DNA of 64,000 nucleotides from assembly GCA_947252455.1 (NCBI GenBank), contig CAMXVQ010000003.1, positions 1 to 64,000 on the forward strand, in the 5' to 3' direction. Of this stretch, positions 19,301-27,841 are shown one piece after another. The notes beneath the pieces were generated by a model. The model was not told where the DNA came from. It did not search any database and was given only the letters and a program-made list of their open reading frames with translations. Position numbers and translations under genes: made by a program. The first letter of the stretch is position 1. Every line of letters starts with the position of its first letter. The stretch comes from an uncultured Atopobium sp. (GTDB lineage Bacteria; Actinomycetota; Coriobacteriia; Coriobacteriales; Atopobiaceae).

Positions 19301-20209
19301 CGCAAGCAGCTTATGGGATTTATTGATAAAAACAATCCTAAAAATATTATAGATGAGGCTGCACGTCACGAAAAAGATCGTTCGATGGGACAGCTGTCGC
19401 TGTTTGATTATTTTGGAACGGTTGAAGGATCAGGATTTGAAGAAAAAATTCCTCCTGCAGATCCGCATGATCGCTGGGAAGATGGATTTATGCTTTCGCA
19501 AGAGCGCGAAGTGTTAGGCATTTATGTTACCGACCACCCTCTGCGCCCGTATCAGGTTGCTTTGCGTCGTTCACGTGATTTTACCTTAAGTGAGCTGGAA
19601 GAAAGCAAAGAAGTTATTGACGAACAAAGCGGCGCCACGCATTTGGAATATAAAGTTCCCGAAGGAAAAACAATACATTTAGCAGGTATGACGGCAACGG
19701 GTCTTATTCAGCGTCGCCTTACTAAAACGGGAAAACAGATGGCTATTGTTACGCTTGAAGATATGGAAGGACAGATTCCTTTAGTTGTATTTCCTAAGGT
19801 GTTTGAAGCGTCATCTGCGCTGCTTAAAGGTGAAGTTTTGGAGTCGCTTGACAGCAGCGGTGAAAACATTTTTATCAAGGTTACTGGTAAACTTGAGCGT
19901 GGTGAGCGCGGTAATCAAGTTATTGTAGAGTCTTTGGCACCGCTTCAGCTTTCAGGCGCAATTAACTCCATTCATGTTATAGAAATTGGCCTGTCTACGT
20001 CAAAACTTTCTACGCCTTATTTTGAAATGCTGCGAAGCATTCTTGTGCGCTATCCTGGTCTTGATAGGGTTGAGTTGCTGTACGAAAGTTCGGCACATGA
20101 TATTATGCATATGGAGTTACCTCTTACGGTTGATGCGTGCGATCCGCTGCTCAAGGCCGAGATAGAGGATACGTTTGGTTCGGATTGTCGAGTGAGTGTG
20201 TTTATCTAA
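16301..20209 (+). CDS. dnaE: DNA polymerase III alpha subunit (DnaE)
   Basis: The replicative polymerase, 1302 residues, ATG preceded by GAGGAAATA. The N-terminal PHP domain keeps its metal ligands: HLHNHS (5-10), TDH (39-41), GCEA (130-133), YHLTLL and NDNHYF. In actinobacteria this domain can proofread, so an intact site is meaningful. Between TDH and GCEA there is an extra charged stretch at about residues 57-122, rich in Lys, Asp and Trp. The polymerase core shows GPGRGSAAG and the catalytic PDIDMDFDDE (about 471-480). The thumb/fingers region has SKIRKPVAKKK where many DnaE have RRAMGKK. Helix-hairpin-helix and OB-fold regions follow (OB near 1120-1165). Confidence 0.96.
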   Translation: MAFVHLHNHSFFSVLDASTSIQDMVDAAVAQHMHALALTDHAYMFGIPDFDLACRKYNDNAADMKQYKHDVECYEKQWDNKEPKPDDPDAAPHDRCHAQWEKDKRVWDETHDIERVRAQKPELLIKPIFGCEANLIPDQCIEKGTPQKRYHLTLLVKNAVGYVNLMKMMSLAANQMMYYKPRTTFAMLEKYHEGLICLSGCAHGVIAQMIVTQQYDAARAWAQKFKALFGDDFYLEIQDHGVSLDSWNGMSEQMIAQRIVQLGKEEGIAVVATNDNHYFHQDDVETRDILSCIGANTHLDENYQSTLPGSEFYFKSEEQMRALFAWVPEAVDESVRIAAKCSFELDWTQMYLPKFPGLREGETSEERFRSECEQGLARKYGKQWQDVTINGVNVKERFEYEYGVICFKGFADYFLIVQEYVRWAKEHGIGVGPGRGSAAGAIVAYAMDITAFDPLENGLMFERFLSLERTEMPDIDMDFDDERRLEVVQHVRELYGSDRVCHVITYSTIKAKQAINDAARVLGYPVATAQKLSKMVSSDPKTKLKFVLSKTEGKEDMYNPDFVDAYHNNGDEHRIIDAARSIEGIIRGEGVHACAILIAPTPVNDHVPTKLDTKGGVEITQYEGHSVADMGLLKMDFLGLRTLTVISKALDNIRASYPDLSKLDSLGDGVKACLKPGATCIDIDPQKIPFTDPRIFQLVGSGRTAGVFQIESEGMTATIKNMKPKEFRQIVALIALYRPGPLGAGMVTSYINRMNGREPVVFYDDRLSDILDETYGTIVYQEQVMQISVKMSGFSKGESDSKIRKPVAKKKIALLTSTIFHWENGRDETTYDHWMNGASANGYKKEVAQRIWDDVLEFASYAFNKSHSAGYAILVMQTAWLKAYFPREYMASVLTSYMGKTNKIVHYISACNHEGIKILPPDINESGRDFTATPQGIRFGFAGIRGVGENVGIAIMQERKKNGPFANLHDFVKRVNSTQANRRVVEALIKAGAFDSCGYPRKQLMGFIDKNNPKNIIDEAARHEKDRSMGQLSLFDYFGTVEGSGFEEKIPPADPHDRWEDGFMLSQEREVLGIYVTDHPLRPYQVALRRSRDFTLSELEESKEVIDEQSGATHLEYKVPEGKTIHLAGMTATGLIQRRLTKTGKQMAIVTLEDMEGQIPLVVFPKVFEASSALLKGEVLESLDSSGENIFIKVTGKLERGERGNQVIVESLAPLQLSGAINSIHVIEIGLSTSKLSTPYFEMLRSILVRYPGLDRVELLYESSAHDIMHMELPLTVDACDPLLKAEIEDTFGSDCRVSVFI

Positions 20210-20312
20210 TGGCTTGTAAGCGTGCTTGGTAAGAGATGCGCAAGTCCAACACATAAGACTTGCTTACCCAAACTGGGTTGAGCTGTGTTTGTATAAAGTT
20301 TTGGAGCGATTA

Positions 20313-23042
20313 ATGAATATACTGATGGTACATACACGCCTTACTTGTTCAACAGTTGCCGAAATGCTCGCCAAGCTTGAAGAACTTGATGCGTATGCCA
20401 CACGTCATGCAGCTGATTTAATTATTGTTCCACGTAGTTTTACCAATGCATGCTTGAAAGTAGGCATAGCAGATCCATCTTCTTTGGCGCGCTCTTCGCG
20501 CTGTGATGATTTAGATCTGCGTTTGCGCTGCTTGTATACCATGGCGCTCCATGTGAAAACACCTTTGTTAGCTCCTTGTGATTGGAGTTTTGTCTCGCGT
20601 GAGTATCCGTGCGCATTTCTTCTTGAAGAGCGCTTGCCGCGTCGTGTTACTCGTTTTAGCTTGTGTCATCAAAGATTTGTGTGTACGTTTTCGCCGCGTA
20701 ATTTAGATGCATACAAAAAATACGAGCCACATGGAATCATTGTGTTTGACTCTCAACCACTTTCAACTGAGTCTGCGGATGAGTTTGTAAATGCGTCTGC
20801 ACATACATCTTCAAGTGCGGCTGAAAATACGTCTTCATGTACGGCTAAAAACGAGGCTAAAAACGCTGCTACAGCCACGGTTGCAACTAAGCTCGCGCAC
20901 GTAACGCCGTTTATGCAGGATGCTTCGATAACTCCTACCATATGTCCTGTATATGTAGTGCCAAGTATTGGTTGCATAAACAATAAACTTTATGCAGCAC
21001 CAAGTTTTGTTTTGCAACCACATGGAACAATTAACGCGTATTGTGCACCCTTTGAACAGCGCATTTGTTTGTATAACACCAATCAATCACCAACATCTAA
21101 AGACAAACTATCAACTCAAAAACTATCAACTCGTATTCAAAAAAATCCCGGCTCTGCTTACATGCATATCTGGGATGCACTTTGTATGGGTATTCAGGAT
21201 AAGTGCGCAACCTTTGGCACGCGCGAAGTTGTTTGCGTCATGGATGGTGGTCTTGCAAGTAGCGTGCTTGCTGCATTGTTAGTTGATGCGCTGGGGGCTT
21301 TGCACGTGCACGCGTTGATTGCGCCTCGCGAATGCTCGTATGATTTTACATCTGCCAACACATTGGCAACTGCGTTAGGAATTGATGCTCGTACCTGCAA
21401 CGATATGTCGTACGGTCAAGGTTTTAGAACGCTGCAAGAAAAAATACATGTTCGCGAAGGTGCGCTTGTTGGCTATGCACAAACATGGGCACAAACGCTT
21501 TCGGCTGTGTTGGTAAGTTCGTGCGACAAACTTGCGTATATGCTTGGTGCGTACACACTTTTTGACACATGCGCGCGCATTGCTCCGCTTGCCGACCTCT
21601 TACGTTGCGATATCGAGCGTCTTGCGCGTGCACGCATGTCTCGTTCGGCTCTTTTTTCAACCTGTGAATATAAAAATATTGAATATCAAAGGCTGCAAGA
21701 AAACCTGTCTGCGCTTGCTACCTGTGATGTTCGTACACTTGAAAGCAACTTGCATGATTATCTTTACCAGCGAATATCAGCGTCTAAGCAGTCACACGCC
21801 GCGCAACCTTGTGTTGCACAGCCCCGTGCTACTCAGCCCCGTGCTACGCAATCTTGCTCTACTCAAGAAGAAATCGACTTCTTTACGTTGTGTTTGAATA
21901 AACTTTCGAGTGCGCTTGCCGCACCGTTTGATACGTTTACGCTTTCTGATTGCCCCATTTCGGCATGTATTTTATCTGCTCAAGCCGATAATTTATCAGC
22001 TGCTCTGGTACAAACAGACCTGTCGTCACAGATGTTTCAAAAGATAGATCTGTCGTTGATAAAGGCTTTTCCTCGTTCACCTGAGTCTTTGCTTCAATTG
22101 TTCGGAGCAGATGACGACGACGCTGACCCAGACGACGCAGAGGAAGATGACATAGACCCAGACGATCCATATCTCGATGATGACGACGATGATGAACTTG
22201 ATGAGGACATCCTTTTGCGTCAAATTGGCGCGCGTGATGCGGATCCAAGCGCTGATAGGGACGTTATAAACCATGCACAATCCCTTAAAGCATGGCTTGA
22301 GAGCCATGGTTTTCAGACGCTTCCTGTTGCAGGTGGATTTATGACGGTGGGTAATGCGCGCGATATTGACGAAAACGAATTACGCAAGCTTTTGCAATCG
22401 CTTCCGGGCGATATAGATAGTCACATTATGCAGGCCAATATCGAAGTTCCAAGTGATTCTGTGAGCGACTTTGAAACATTTATGAAAGATATTCAGCGTG
22501 CGTTTGATAAGACGTCTAAGGATTCTCAAGAGCATACCTCAGGCGACACTCAAAGCAACACATCGGATAAAACAATTGATAAATTTATTCGCGATCTACA
22601 ACATGCGTTTGATCTCAAAAATAAGATGAGAGCTCAAAAAGCGGCTCGTTCACAGGCACGTCCGCAAGATCAGTCGATTCAAGATTTGGTGGACGATATT
22701 TTGAACGCGCGGCCGCTTTCACATGAAGAAAGTTTTTATATTTTAGACAATCAGCTTGATACGTTTGAGAATATGGAGTTTCGTGCAAACAACACCCATC
22801 AGTCAAATGCACATGATGCCTCGTTTACCAAACTTATGAATAAAAAGCTTACCTCGGCGCATGCCGAGCGTCATTTGAAATTTATTTTGGGTACAGTACG
22901 TGACTTTTGCTATGGTGGCGTGTTTTATAATCATGCGCAGCGTCCCACGCGCACATCTCATGTAAATGCATCATCTGTATCGGGTACGTCTTTGCAGATG
23001 ACGCACGAGTTAGATGACAATAATCCGTATTCTGAAAACTAA
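20313..23042 (+). CDS. Degenerate glutamine-dependent NAD synthetase homologue with acidic C-terminal extension
   Basis: A 909-residue protein from the ATG at 20313 (GGAG six bases upstream; the frame extends to a TTG at 20226). Residues 1-250 follow the plan of the nitrilase/glutaminase domain of NadE: opening MNILMVHTRL, then ADLIIVPRSF where the enzyme has FPE, and VYVVPSIGCINNKLY with SFVLQPHGTINAY. Residues 290-430 follow the synthetase domain, but the ATP-pyrophosphatase signature SGGxDS reads DGGLASS (about 310-316) and the TGNKSE block reads SSCDKLA. Key catalytic positions are thus lost in both domains. Residues 599-633 are almost all Asp/Glu, and about 275 unrecognised residues follow, with two related segments FMKDIQRAFDK and FIRDLQHAFDL. 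It lies between dnaE and ruvC. A regulatory or structural role is inferred. Confidence 0.7.
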   Translation: MNILMVHTRLTCSTVAEMLAKLEELDAYATRHAADLIIVPRSFTNACLKVGIADPSSLARSSRCDDLDLRLRCLYTMALHVKTPLLAPCDWSFVSREYPCAFLLEERLPRRVTRFSLCHQRFVCTFSPRNLDAYKKYEPHGIIVFDSQPLSTESADEFVNASAHTSSSAAENTSSCTAKNEAKNAATATVATKLAHVTPFMQDASITPTICPVYVVPSIGCINNKLYAAPSFVLQPHGTINAYCAPFEQRICLYNTNQSPTSKDKLSTQKLSTRIQKNPGSAYMHIWDALCMGIQDKCATFGTREVVCVMDGGLASSVLAALLVDALGALHVHALIAPRECSYDFTSANTLATALGIDARTCNDMSYGQGFRTLQEKIHVREGALVGYAQTWAQTLSAVLVSSCDKLAYMLGAYTLFDTCARIAPLADLLRCDIERLARARMSRSALFSTCEYKNIEYQRLQENLSALATCDVRTLESNLHDYLYQRISASKQSHAAQPCVAQPRATQPRATQSCSTQEEIDFFTLCLNKLSSALAAPFDTFTLSDCPISACILSAQADNLSAALVQTDLSSQMFQKIDLSLIKAFPRSPESLLQLFGADDDDADPDDAEEDDIDPDDPYLDDDDDDELDEDILLRQIGARDADPSADRDVINHAQSLKAWLESHGFQTLPVAGGFMTVGNARDIDENELRKLLQSLPGDIDSHIMQANIEVPSDSVSDFETFMKDIQRAFDKTSKDSQEHTSGDTQSNTSDKTIDKFIRDLQHAFDLKNKMRAQKAARSQARPQDQSIQDLVDDILNARPLSHEESFYILDNQLDTFENMEFRANNTHQSNAHDASFTKLMNKKLTSAHAERHLKFILGTVRDFCYGGVFYNHAQRPTRTSHVNASSVSGTSLQMTHELDDNNPYSEN

Positions 23043-23075
23043 GTCCTTAAATCTCATCCACATTGTCAAAGAATC

Positions 23076-23084
23076 TGATATACT
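23076..23084 (+). promoter_or_regulatory. Extended -10 promoter candidate for ruvCAB
   Basis: TGATATACT is a TGn extended -10 element 43 bases upstream of the ruvC start codon; no strong -35 is seen at 16-18 bp. Confidence 0.45.
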
Positions 23085-23127
23085 AGAACTAATGTTCCGG
23101 TTATCGGGATGATACTAAGGAGATAGC

Positions 23128-23778
23128 ATGGTAATCCTAGGAATAGATCCAGGACTTGCACATACAGGATGGGGCATTGTGGAAACACGTGGGAGTGTGT
23201 ATCGCGCACGTGCGTACGATTGCGTGGTTACCACCTCTGCTCAGTCGTTGCCCGAACGTCTTGATGCTATTTATCAGGGAATTTCCTATGCTATTGAGCG
23301 CTATCAGCCAGTGCACGTGGCTATTGAAAAAATATTTTTTGGCGAAAATGTGCGTTCTGCCATAGATACGGCACATTCACGCGGTGCGGCACTTGTTGCG
23401 TGCGCTCGTGCAGGTGTTGTTTTGGGCGAGTATACTCCCATGCAGATTAAACAAGCTGTTGTTGGTACGGGTTCAGCCGATAAACGTCAAGTGATCTTTA
23501 TGGTTAGAAATATTTTGAACCTCGATCACGACCCAAGACCCGATCACTGTGCCGATGCGTTGGCTGCGGCAATTTGCCATGCGAGTTTACTTCGTACGCA
23601 GCAAGCGGCATATCAAAGTGCTTCGGTAGAAATGCTTGAGCAGCAGCGCGCCGAAGCTCTTCAACACAAACTACAGGCTCGCGCGCTTACGGCAGCCGCA
23701 AGCAAGGCTCATTCCGATTATGCTCACGGCATTGGAAATGTTATGAATAAGACACGTCAGAGTAGGAGAAATAAATAA
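23128..23778 (+). CDS. ruvC: Holliday junction resolvase RuvC
   Basis: The endonuclease that cuts Holliday junctions after RuvAB branch migration, 216 residues. Catalytic acids: D7 in GIDPGLAHTGWG, E67 in AIEKIFF, and H140/D143 in RPDHCADALAAA. The C-terminus extends about 50 residues past the usual end with an Ala/Gln-rich charged tail. The start has AAGGAG upstream. Its stop overlaps the ruvA ATG by one base. Confidence 0.96.
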   Translation: MVILGIDPGLAHTGWGIVETRGSVYRARAYDCVVTTSAQSLPERLDAIYQGISYAIERYQPVHVAIEKIFFGENVRSAIDTAHSRGAALVACARAGVVLGEYTPMQIKQAVVGTGSADKRQVIFMVRNILNLDHDPRPDHCADALAAAICHASLLRTQQAAYQSASVEMLEQQRAEALQHKLQARALTAAASKAHSDYAHGIGNVMNKTRQSRRNK

Positions 23779-24422
23779 TGATTGTTCAGCTTACAGGAAC
23801 ACTTGTTGAAGTCTTTCCAAACTCGGTGGTCTTAGACGTACAGGGCGTGGGTTATGAATTGGGAATTTCTGCCAATACGGCTGCCAATTTACCTGCATGT
23901 GGTCAAACGGCTGTTACGCTGTTAGTTAGAATGATCGTTAAAGAAAACGCTATGGATCTCTATGGCTTTTCTTCACGCCAAGAACGAAACGCGTTTGATA
24001 GGCTTATTGGTATTTCGGGTGTAGGTCCTAAACTTGCGCTGGCAGTTTTGTCAACATATTCTTTATCAGATTTGGCAACAATTGCGCTATCTGAAGATGT
24101 CACACGTATGGCACAGGTGCCTGGCGTTGGAAAAAAGAAAGCGCAACGTTTGCTTATAGAGTTAGCCGATGTGTTTGCAAAAGATGCCGAGCTTCGTATT
24201 TTGGCTTCTGCCGAGGAAAAGTCATCTGGCGCGTGCACGCAAGCACCGCAGCACAGCGTGCTTGATGACGCACAATCGGCATTATTGGCTATGGGCTTTA
24301 CGCCTCAAGAAGTTGAGCTTGCTCTAAAACCGTATGATAAAAAAGAATGCAATGATAATCCATCGCTTACGGCACAAACCGTTATTACGCAAGCGCTTAA
24401 ACGCTTAGGAGGCAGATTATAG
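23778..24422 (+). CDS. ruvA: Holliday junction branch migration protein RuvA
   Basis: A 214-residue protein that binds four-way junctions and loads the RuvB motor. It shows the N-terminal OB fold, the two helix-hairpin-helix motifs ISGVGPKLALAVL and VPGVGKKKAQRLLIEL, and a C-terminal UBA-like domain (SALLAMGFTPQEVELAL) that contacts RuvB. Its stop codon shares a base with the ruvB GTG start, so the three ruv genes form one translationally coupled unit. Confidence 0.97.
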   Translation: MIVQLTGTLVEVFPNSVVLDVQGVGYELGISANTAANLPACGQTAVTLLVRMIVKENAMDLYGFSSRQERNAFDRLIGISGVGPKLALAVLSTYSLSDLATIALSEDVTRMAQVPGVGKKKAQRLLIELADVFAKDAELRILASAEEKSSGACTQAPQHSVLDDAQSALLAMGFTPQEVELALKPYDKKECNDNPSLTAQTVITQALKRLGGRL

Positions 24423-25528
24423 TGTGGGTAGCAGACGAAGAAAACCTCTTTGCCGATAGCGCTTCAAGCATGCACTCGCATGCTTTACAGCACGAGAGCG
24501 AAACAGATACTCAAGCACATAACGCAGGTGCTTCGCGCAGCGTCGCGTGTGAACTTATCGAAGATGATATAGATGTTGAGCGTAGTTTACGACCCGAGTC
24601 GCTAGGAGAATATTGCGGACAAACGCGCGTGCGCGAAAACCTTCGTGTACTTATTTCTGCTGCAAAGGATAGGGGAGAAACCCTCGATCACGTGCTGTTT
24701 TCGGGCCCTCCAGGTTTAGGGAAAACAACACTTGCTTCAATTGTTGCTCATGAAATGGGCGCGCGCCTTAAAACAACGTCTGGTCCAGCAATTGCCAGAA
24801 CAGGTGATTTAGCTGCTATCTTGACAAACCTTCAAGAGGGAGATGTCTTATTTGTCGACGAAATCCATCGCCTTAATCATCAGGTAGAAGAAGTCCTCTA
24901 TCCAGCAATGGAAGATTTTTTCCTTGATATTGTTATTGGAAAAGGTCCAGCTGCACGTTCGATTCGTTTAGATGTGCCTCACTTTACGCTCATTGGTGCC
25001 ACCACCAGAACAGGTTTGTTAACAGGACCTTTGCGCGACCGTTTTGGAATTTCGTATCGCCTTGATTATTATACGGTGGACGAGCTGGCAGAAATTGTAA
25101 AACGCAGCGCAGGGATTCTTGAGGTTCGTATCGACGATACAGGCGCACAAGAAATTGCATCGCGCTCGCGCGGTACACCTCGTCTTGCAAACCGCCTTCT
25201 TAAGCGCGTCCGAGATTATGCGCAAGTAAAAGCTCATGGCGAAATATCCTGGGATGTTGCTTCACAAGCTTTATCCTTCTTTGAAATTGACGAAATGGGC
25301 TTAGACTGGATGGACAAAAAGATATTATCGGTATTAACGCAAACATTTAGAGGCAAAGCAGTTGGGCTTACCACTATTGCTTCTGCGGTAGGGGAAGATC
25401 CCGCTACGTTAGAAGATGTATATGAGCCGTATTTGCTTCAACGGGGGTTGTTAATTCGTACACCACAGGGCAGACAGGCAACGTCACTTGCGTTTACACA
25501 TTTAGGTTTGCATGCTCCAACTGCATAG
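24422..25528 (+). CDS. ruvB: Holliday junction branch migration helicase RuvB
   Basis: The AAA+ hexameric motor of branch migration, 368 residues, starting at GTG. Walker A GPPGLGKTTLA (about 94-104), Walker B DEIHRLNHQVEE, sensor 1 IGATTRTGLL, the arginine-finger region GPLRDRFG, and the C-terminal winged helix ending TPQGRQAT. The first 50 residues form an unusually long His/Ser/Glu-rich tail before the RuvB core begins at RPESLGEYCGQ. Confidence 0.97.
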   Translation: MWVADEENLFADSASSMHSHALQHESETDTQAHNAGASRSVACELIEDDIDVERSLRPESLGEYCGQTRVRENLRVLISAAKDRGETLDHVLFSGPPGLGKTTLASIVAHEMGARLKTTSGPAIARTGDLAAILTNLQEGDVLFVDEIHRLNHQVEEVLYPAMEDFFLDIVIGKGPAARSIRLDVPHFTLIGATTRTGLLTGPLRDRFGISYRLDYYTVDELAEIVKRSAGILEVRIDDTGAQEIASRSRGTPRLANRLLKRVRDYAQVKAHGEISWDVASQALSFFEIDEMGLDWMDKKILSVLTQTFRGKAVGLTTIASAVGEDPATLEDVYEPYLLQRGLLIRTPQGRQATSLAFTHLGLHAPTA

Positions 25529-25591
25529 ATGTTTAGACTCTGCATAGGTGCAAGGTAAGATAGTTTTGTGTTCATAGCGAAAGGAGAATCC

Positions 25592-25984
25592 ATGATTCAT
25601 AAGGACTTTCTTGAAGAAGCAATTAAAAAATTTGTTGAAGGTGTTTCCAAGCCTTTGGAATATGCGCTTCTTAAGAAAGACATAACGCATCTTGGTGATG
25701 CTGACGCAGCAATTGCAGAATTGCTTGAGATGAATTCAGCAGTTGTTATGCAGCTTGCTCCTGCTTCTTTGGTAACGATGATGAAACTTTCTCAAGTTGG
25801 TGCTGCTATTGCCCAATATGTTTCGTATGTTTTACGCCTTGAAGCACGCGCATATAAAGGTGCACAAAATGATGAGCTTAGCGGCTTACGATTAGACCAA
25901 GCGCGCGCAATTGAAGAAGCATTTGACTGCGAACCAGATACTATTCCGCCAGAATTTAGTGATTTAAACACAAAGTTGGGATAA
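25592..25984 (+). CDS. Small conserved-looking protein of unknown function
   Basis: A 130-residue, mostly helical, soluble protein starting at an ATG with AAAGGAG seven bases upstream; the frame reaches back to a GTG at 25568 without its own site. No cysteine-rich, membrane or nucleotide-binding motif is seen. The N-terminal part (DFLEEAIKKFVEGVSKPL) and LRLDQARAIEEAF suggest amphipathic helices. Its position between ruvB and cspA may be incidental. I do not recognise the family. Confidence 0.75.
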   Translation: MIHKDFLEEAIKKFVEGVSKPLEYALLKKDITHLGDADAAIAELLEMNSAVVMQLAPASLVTMMKLSQVGAAIAQYVSYVLRLEARAYKGAQNDELSGLRLDQARAIEEAFDCEPDTIPPEFSDLNTKLG

Positions 25985-26050
25985 GTCTTAAAGAAACAGT
26001 TATATTTTTCGACTCAATTGGCGCTGTTTTAGAGTATGATAGATAATGTT

Positions 26051-26082
26051 CTTGTAAAAAGCTGATTTCTCTATGTTACAAG
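26051..26082 (+). promoter_or_regulatory. Inverted repeat in the cold-shock gene leader
   Basis: CTTGTAA (26051-26057) pairs exactly with TTACAAG (26076-26082) about 105-135 bases upstream of the cspA start. Cold-shock genes usually have long structured leaders that act as thermosensors, which fits the roughly 200-bp gap, but no specific cold box was verified. Confidence 0.4.
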
Positions 26083-26185
26083 TTGCGTATGTGGTGAAAC
26101 GGTTTCTTTATAAGTGACAGTTAGTTTGCGCATACATGATGTATGCACCTATTTAGTCCAGTAGGACAAGAAAGAAAGGCACGAC

Positions 26186-26389
26186 ATGGCTCAGGGTACT
26201 GTAAAATGGTTTAATCCAGACAAGGGCTACGGTTTTATTTCTCGCGATGATGGCGATGATTTATTCGTACACTTTAGCGAGATTAAAATGGACGGCTTTA
26301 AAACTTTGGATGAAGGCCAAGCTGTAGAGTTTGATATTACTACCGGTCAAAACGGTAAACTTCAAGCTTCTAATGTTCGCAAAGCATAA
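26186..26389 (+). CDS. cspA: Cold-shock protein (CspA family)
   Basis: A 67-residue single cold-shock domain, an RNA/ssDNA chaperone. It begins QGTVKWFNPDKGYGFI, with RNP1 KGYGFI and RNP2 LFVHF, and has the normal family length. AAGAAAGG precedes the start. A strong hairpin terminator at 26466 ends its transcript, so it appears to be a single-gene unit. Confidence 0.98.
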   Translation: MAQGTVKWFNPDKGYGFISRDDGDDLFVHFSEIKMDGFKTLDEGQAVEFDITTGQNGKLQASNVRKA

Positions 26390-26465
26390 CTCATTTGAAG
26401 TTATACGTATAAATTAGCTTTACCGTGAGTTCATTGTTTGTACTTATTTAGAAGGCTGATTGGAA

Positions 26466-26495
26466 AGAGAGTCGCATGTACGCGGCTCTCTTTTT
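26466..26495 (+). terminator. Rho-independent terminator of cspA
   Basis: A 10-bp stem from AGAGAGTCGC (26466-26475) and GCGGCTCTCT (26482-26491), one T-G wobble, 6-base loop, followed by T residues. Confidence 0.9.
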
Positions 26496-26558
26496 GTCGT
26501 GAAAATCCATGTTTATATGCATATATATACCTATAAGAAGTTATAAAGGAAATTTTAG

Positions 26559-27755
26559 TTGAACACACAAAAAGAAATTATTACACCTTGTGATACAGCT
26601 ACATCTACTCACAGCACAACGCACAGCCTTCATCTTTCGTCGCTGCTTTTAATGGCTTCAATTACCTGTCTTGCCGTTTTATCTGAGCTTATGCCCTCAG
26701 GTGTTTTGCCTGCTATGATAGAGAGCTATTCCATCTCGCAAACGCAGGCAGCAGGTCTTGTAGGCGCATATGCAGTGGCTTCTGCAATTTTTGGCATTCC
26801 TTTAGTTTCTCTTACGGTATCTTGCGATAGAAAAAAGCTATTAAGCGTGTTACTTATAGGCTTCGCCGCTTCAAATTTTTTGGTTGCTCTATCACCACAG
26901 TTCCAACTTGCACTTGTTGGAAGAGCATTGGGTGGTATGTGTGCCGGTACGCTTTGGCCCATGATTACAGCTTATGGCATGTCGTTAGTTCCCCGCTCAT
27001 CTGCTGGAAAAGCTGTTGCTATTATCATGTCGGGCATAACGGTGGGCATGTCGGTTGGTCAACCCTGTATGACTTGGATTGGCCGTCAATTTGGTTTTCA
27101 GGTTGAATTTGCGGTTATGGCGATCCTTATTGTGGCAGTTATGGTGCTCTGCATGATGTTTTTGCCTCACGTTAAAGGCGAAAAACGCAGCCGTGAAAAT
27201 TCTCCGTTTACCATGCTTGCTAACCCAGGTATTTTGCTGGTCATTGTGCTAACATTTTTAGGAGTTGGCGCAAATTACGGTGTATATACGTTTATTACCA
27301 CGCTTATTTCTACGTTTAGCTATCCCAGTGTTGAACTTGCACAAATTTGGTTTGGTATAGGTTCAATTATTTCGGTCATCCTTATTTTGAGGTTTATTGA
27401 TACGCGTCTTCATCTCTTTTTGGTCTCGATGTTTGTGCTGGGTTGTGTAGCTATGCTTGTCTTTTATGGCTTACACATCGAGATAGTGTTCCACGGTGCA
27501 TTCATGCTTTGGGGCATTGCGTTTGGCTCGCTGAGCAGCATTTTTCAAACTGCTACCGCGCGTCAAGTTCGTAGTGGCACTGCTGTTGCTAATGCGCTTC
27601 AATCCTGCTCGTTTAATGTTGCTATTATGTTTGGATCAACGGCTGCTGGATTTTTACTCGAAACAGGAGGAATTGAGCCTGTTGTCTTAGGTGCATCAGC
27701 TATTTTCTTTGTTGGTATGGCGTTATCAGTTTGTACGCGCTCATATTTTGCGTAA
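26559..27755 (+). CDS. MFS transporter, DHA1-type efflux family
   Basis: A 398-residue membrane protein with about 12 predicted helices, beginning near residue 29 (SLLLMASITCLAVLSELMPSG). GLVGAYAVASAIFGIPLVSL and DRKKLL form the helix 2-3 loop signature of MFS drug exporters, and GRALGGMCAGTLWP resembles motif C/helix 4. Sugar or drug/H+ antiport is the likely mode; substrate unknown. The start is a TTG with AAAGGA eight bases upstream; there is no suitable ATG. The last codons are repeated downstream of the stop. Confidence 0.87.
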   Translation: MNTQKEIITPCDTATSTHSTTHSLHLSSLLLMASITCLAVLSELMPSGVLPAMIESYSISQTQAAGLVGAYAVASAIFGIPLVSLTVSCDRKKLLSVLLIGFAASNFLVALSPQFQLALVGRALGGMCAGTLWPMITAYGMSLVPRSSAGKAVAIIMSGITVGMSVGQPCMTWIGRQFGFQVEFAVMAILIVAVMVLCMMFLPHVKGEKRSRENSPFTMLANPGILLVIVLTFLGVGANYGVYTFITTLISTFSYPSVELAQIWFGIGSIISVILILRFIDTRLHLFLVSMFVLGCVAMLVFYGLHIEIVFHGAFMLWGIAFGSLSSIFQTATARQVRSGTAVANALQSCSFNVAIMFGSTAAGFLLETGGIEPVVLGASAIFFVGMALSVCTRSYFA

Positions 27756-27794
27756 AGTTCATATTTTGCTTAAAGCACATATTTTACTAGAACA
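27741..27794. repeat. Three 18-bp tandem units across the MFS gene stop codon
   Basis: TCATATTTTGCGTAAAGT (27741-27758), TCATATTTTGCTTAAAGC (27759-27776) and ACATATTTTACTAGAACA (27777-27794). The first unit contains the end of the gene (codons for SYFA and the stop). The 18-bp period keeps frame, so the copies would encode SYFA-stop again. Confidence 0.9.
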
Positions 27795-27841
27795 TACGTT
27801 TGATTTACAAGCAAAGCAATTCAAGCAAAGCTGCACGTAGG

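Noticed and set aside
20226..20312. N-terminal extension of the NadE-like protein from a TTG
   Set aside because: No ribosome-binding site; the ATG at 20313 has GGAG and aligns with the NadE N-terminus.
21937..22248. His/Arg-rich frame on the minus strand
   Set aside because: It is the antisense of the Asp-rich run of the NadE-like gene.
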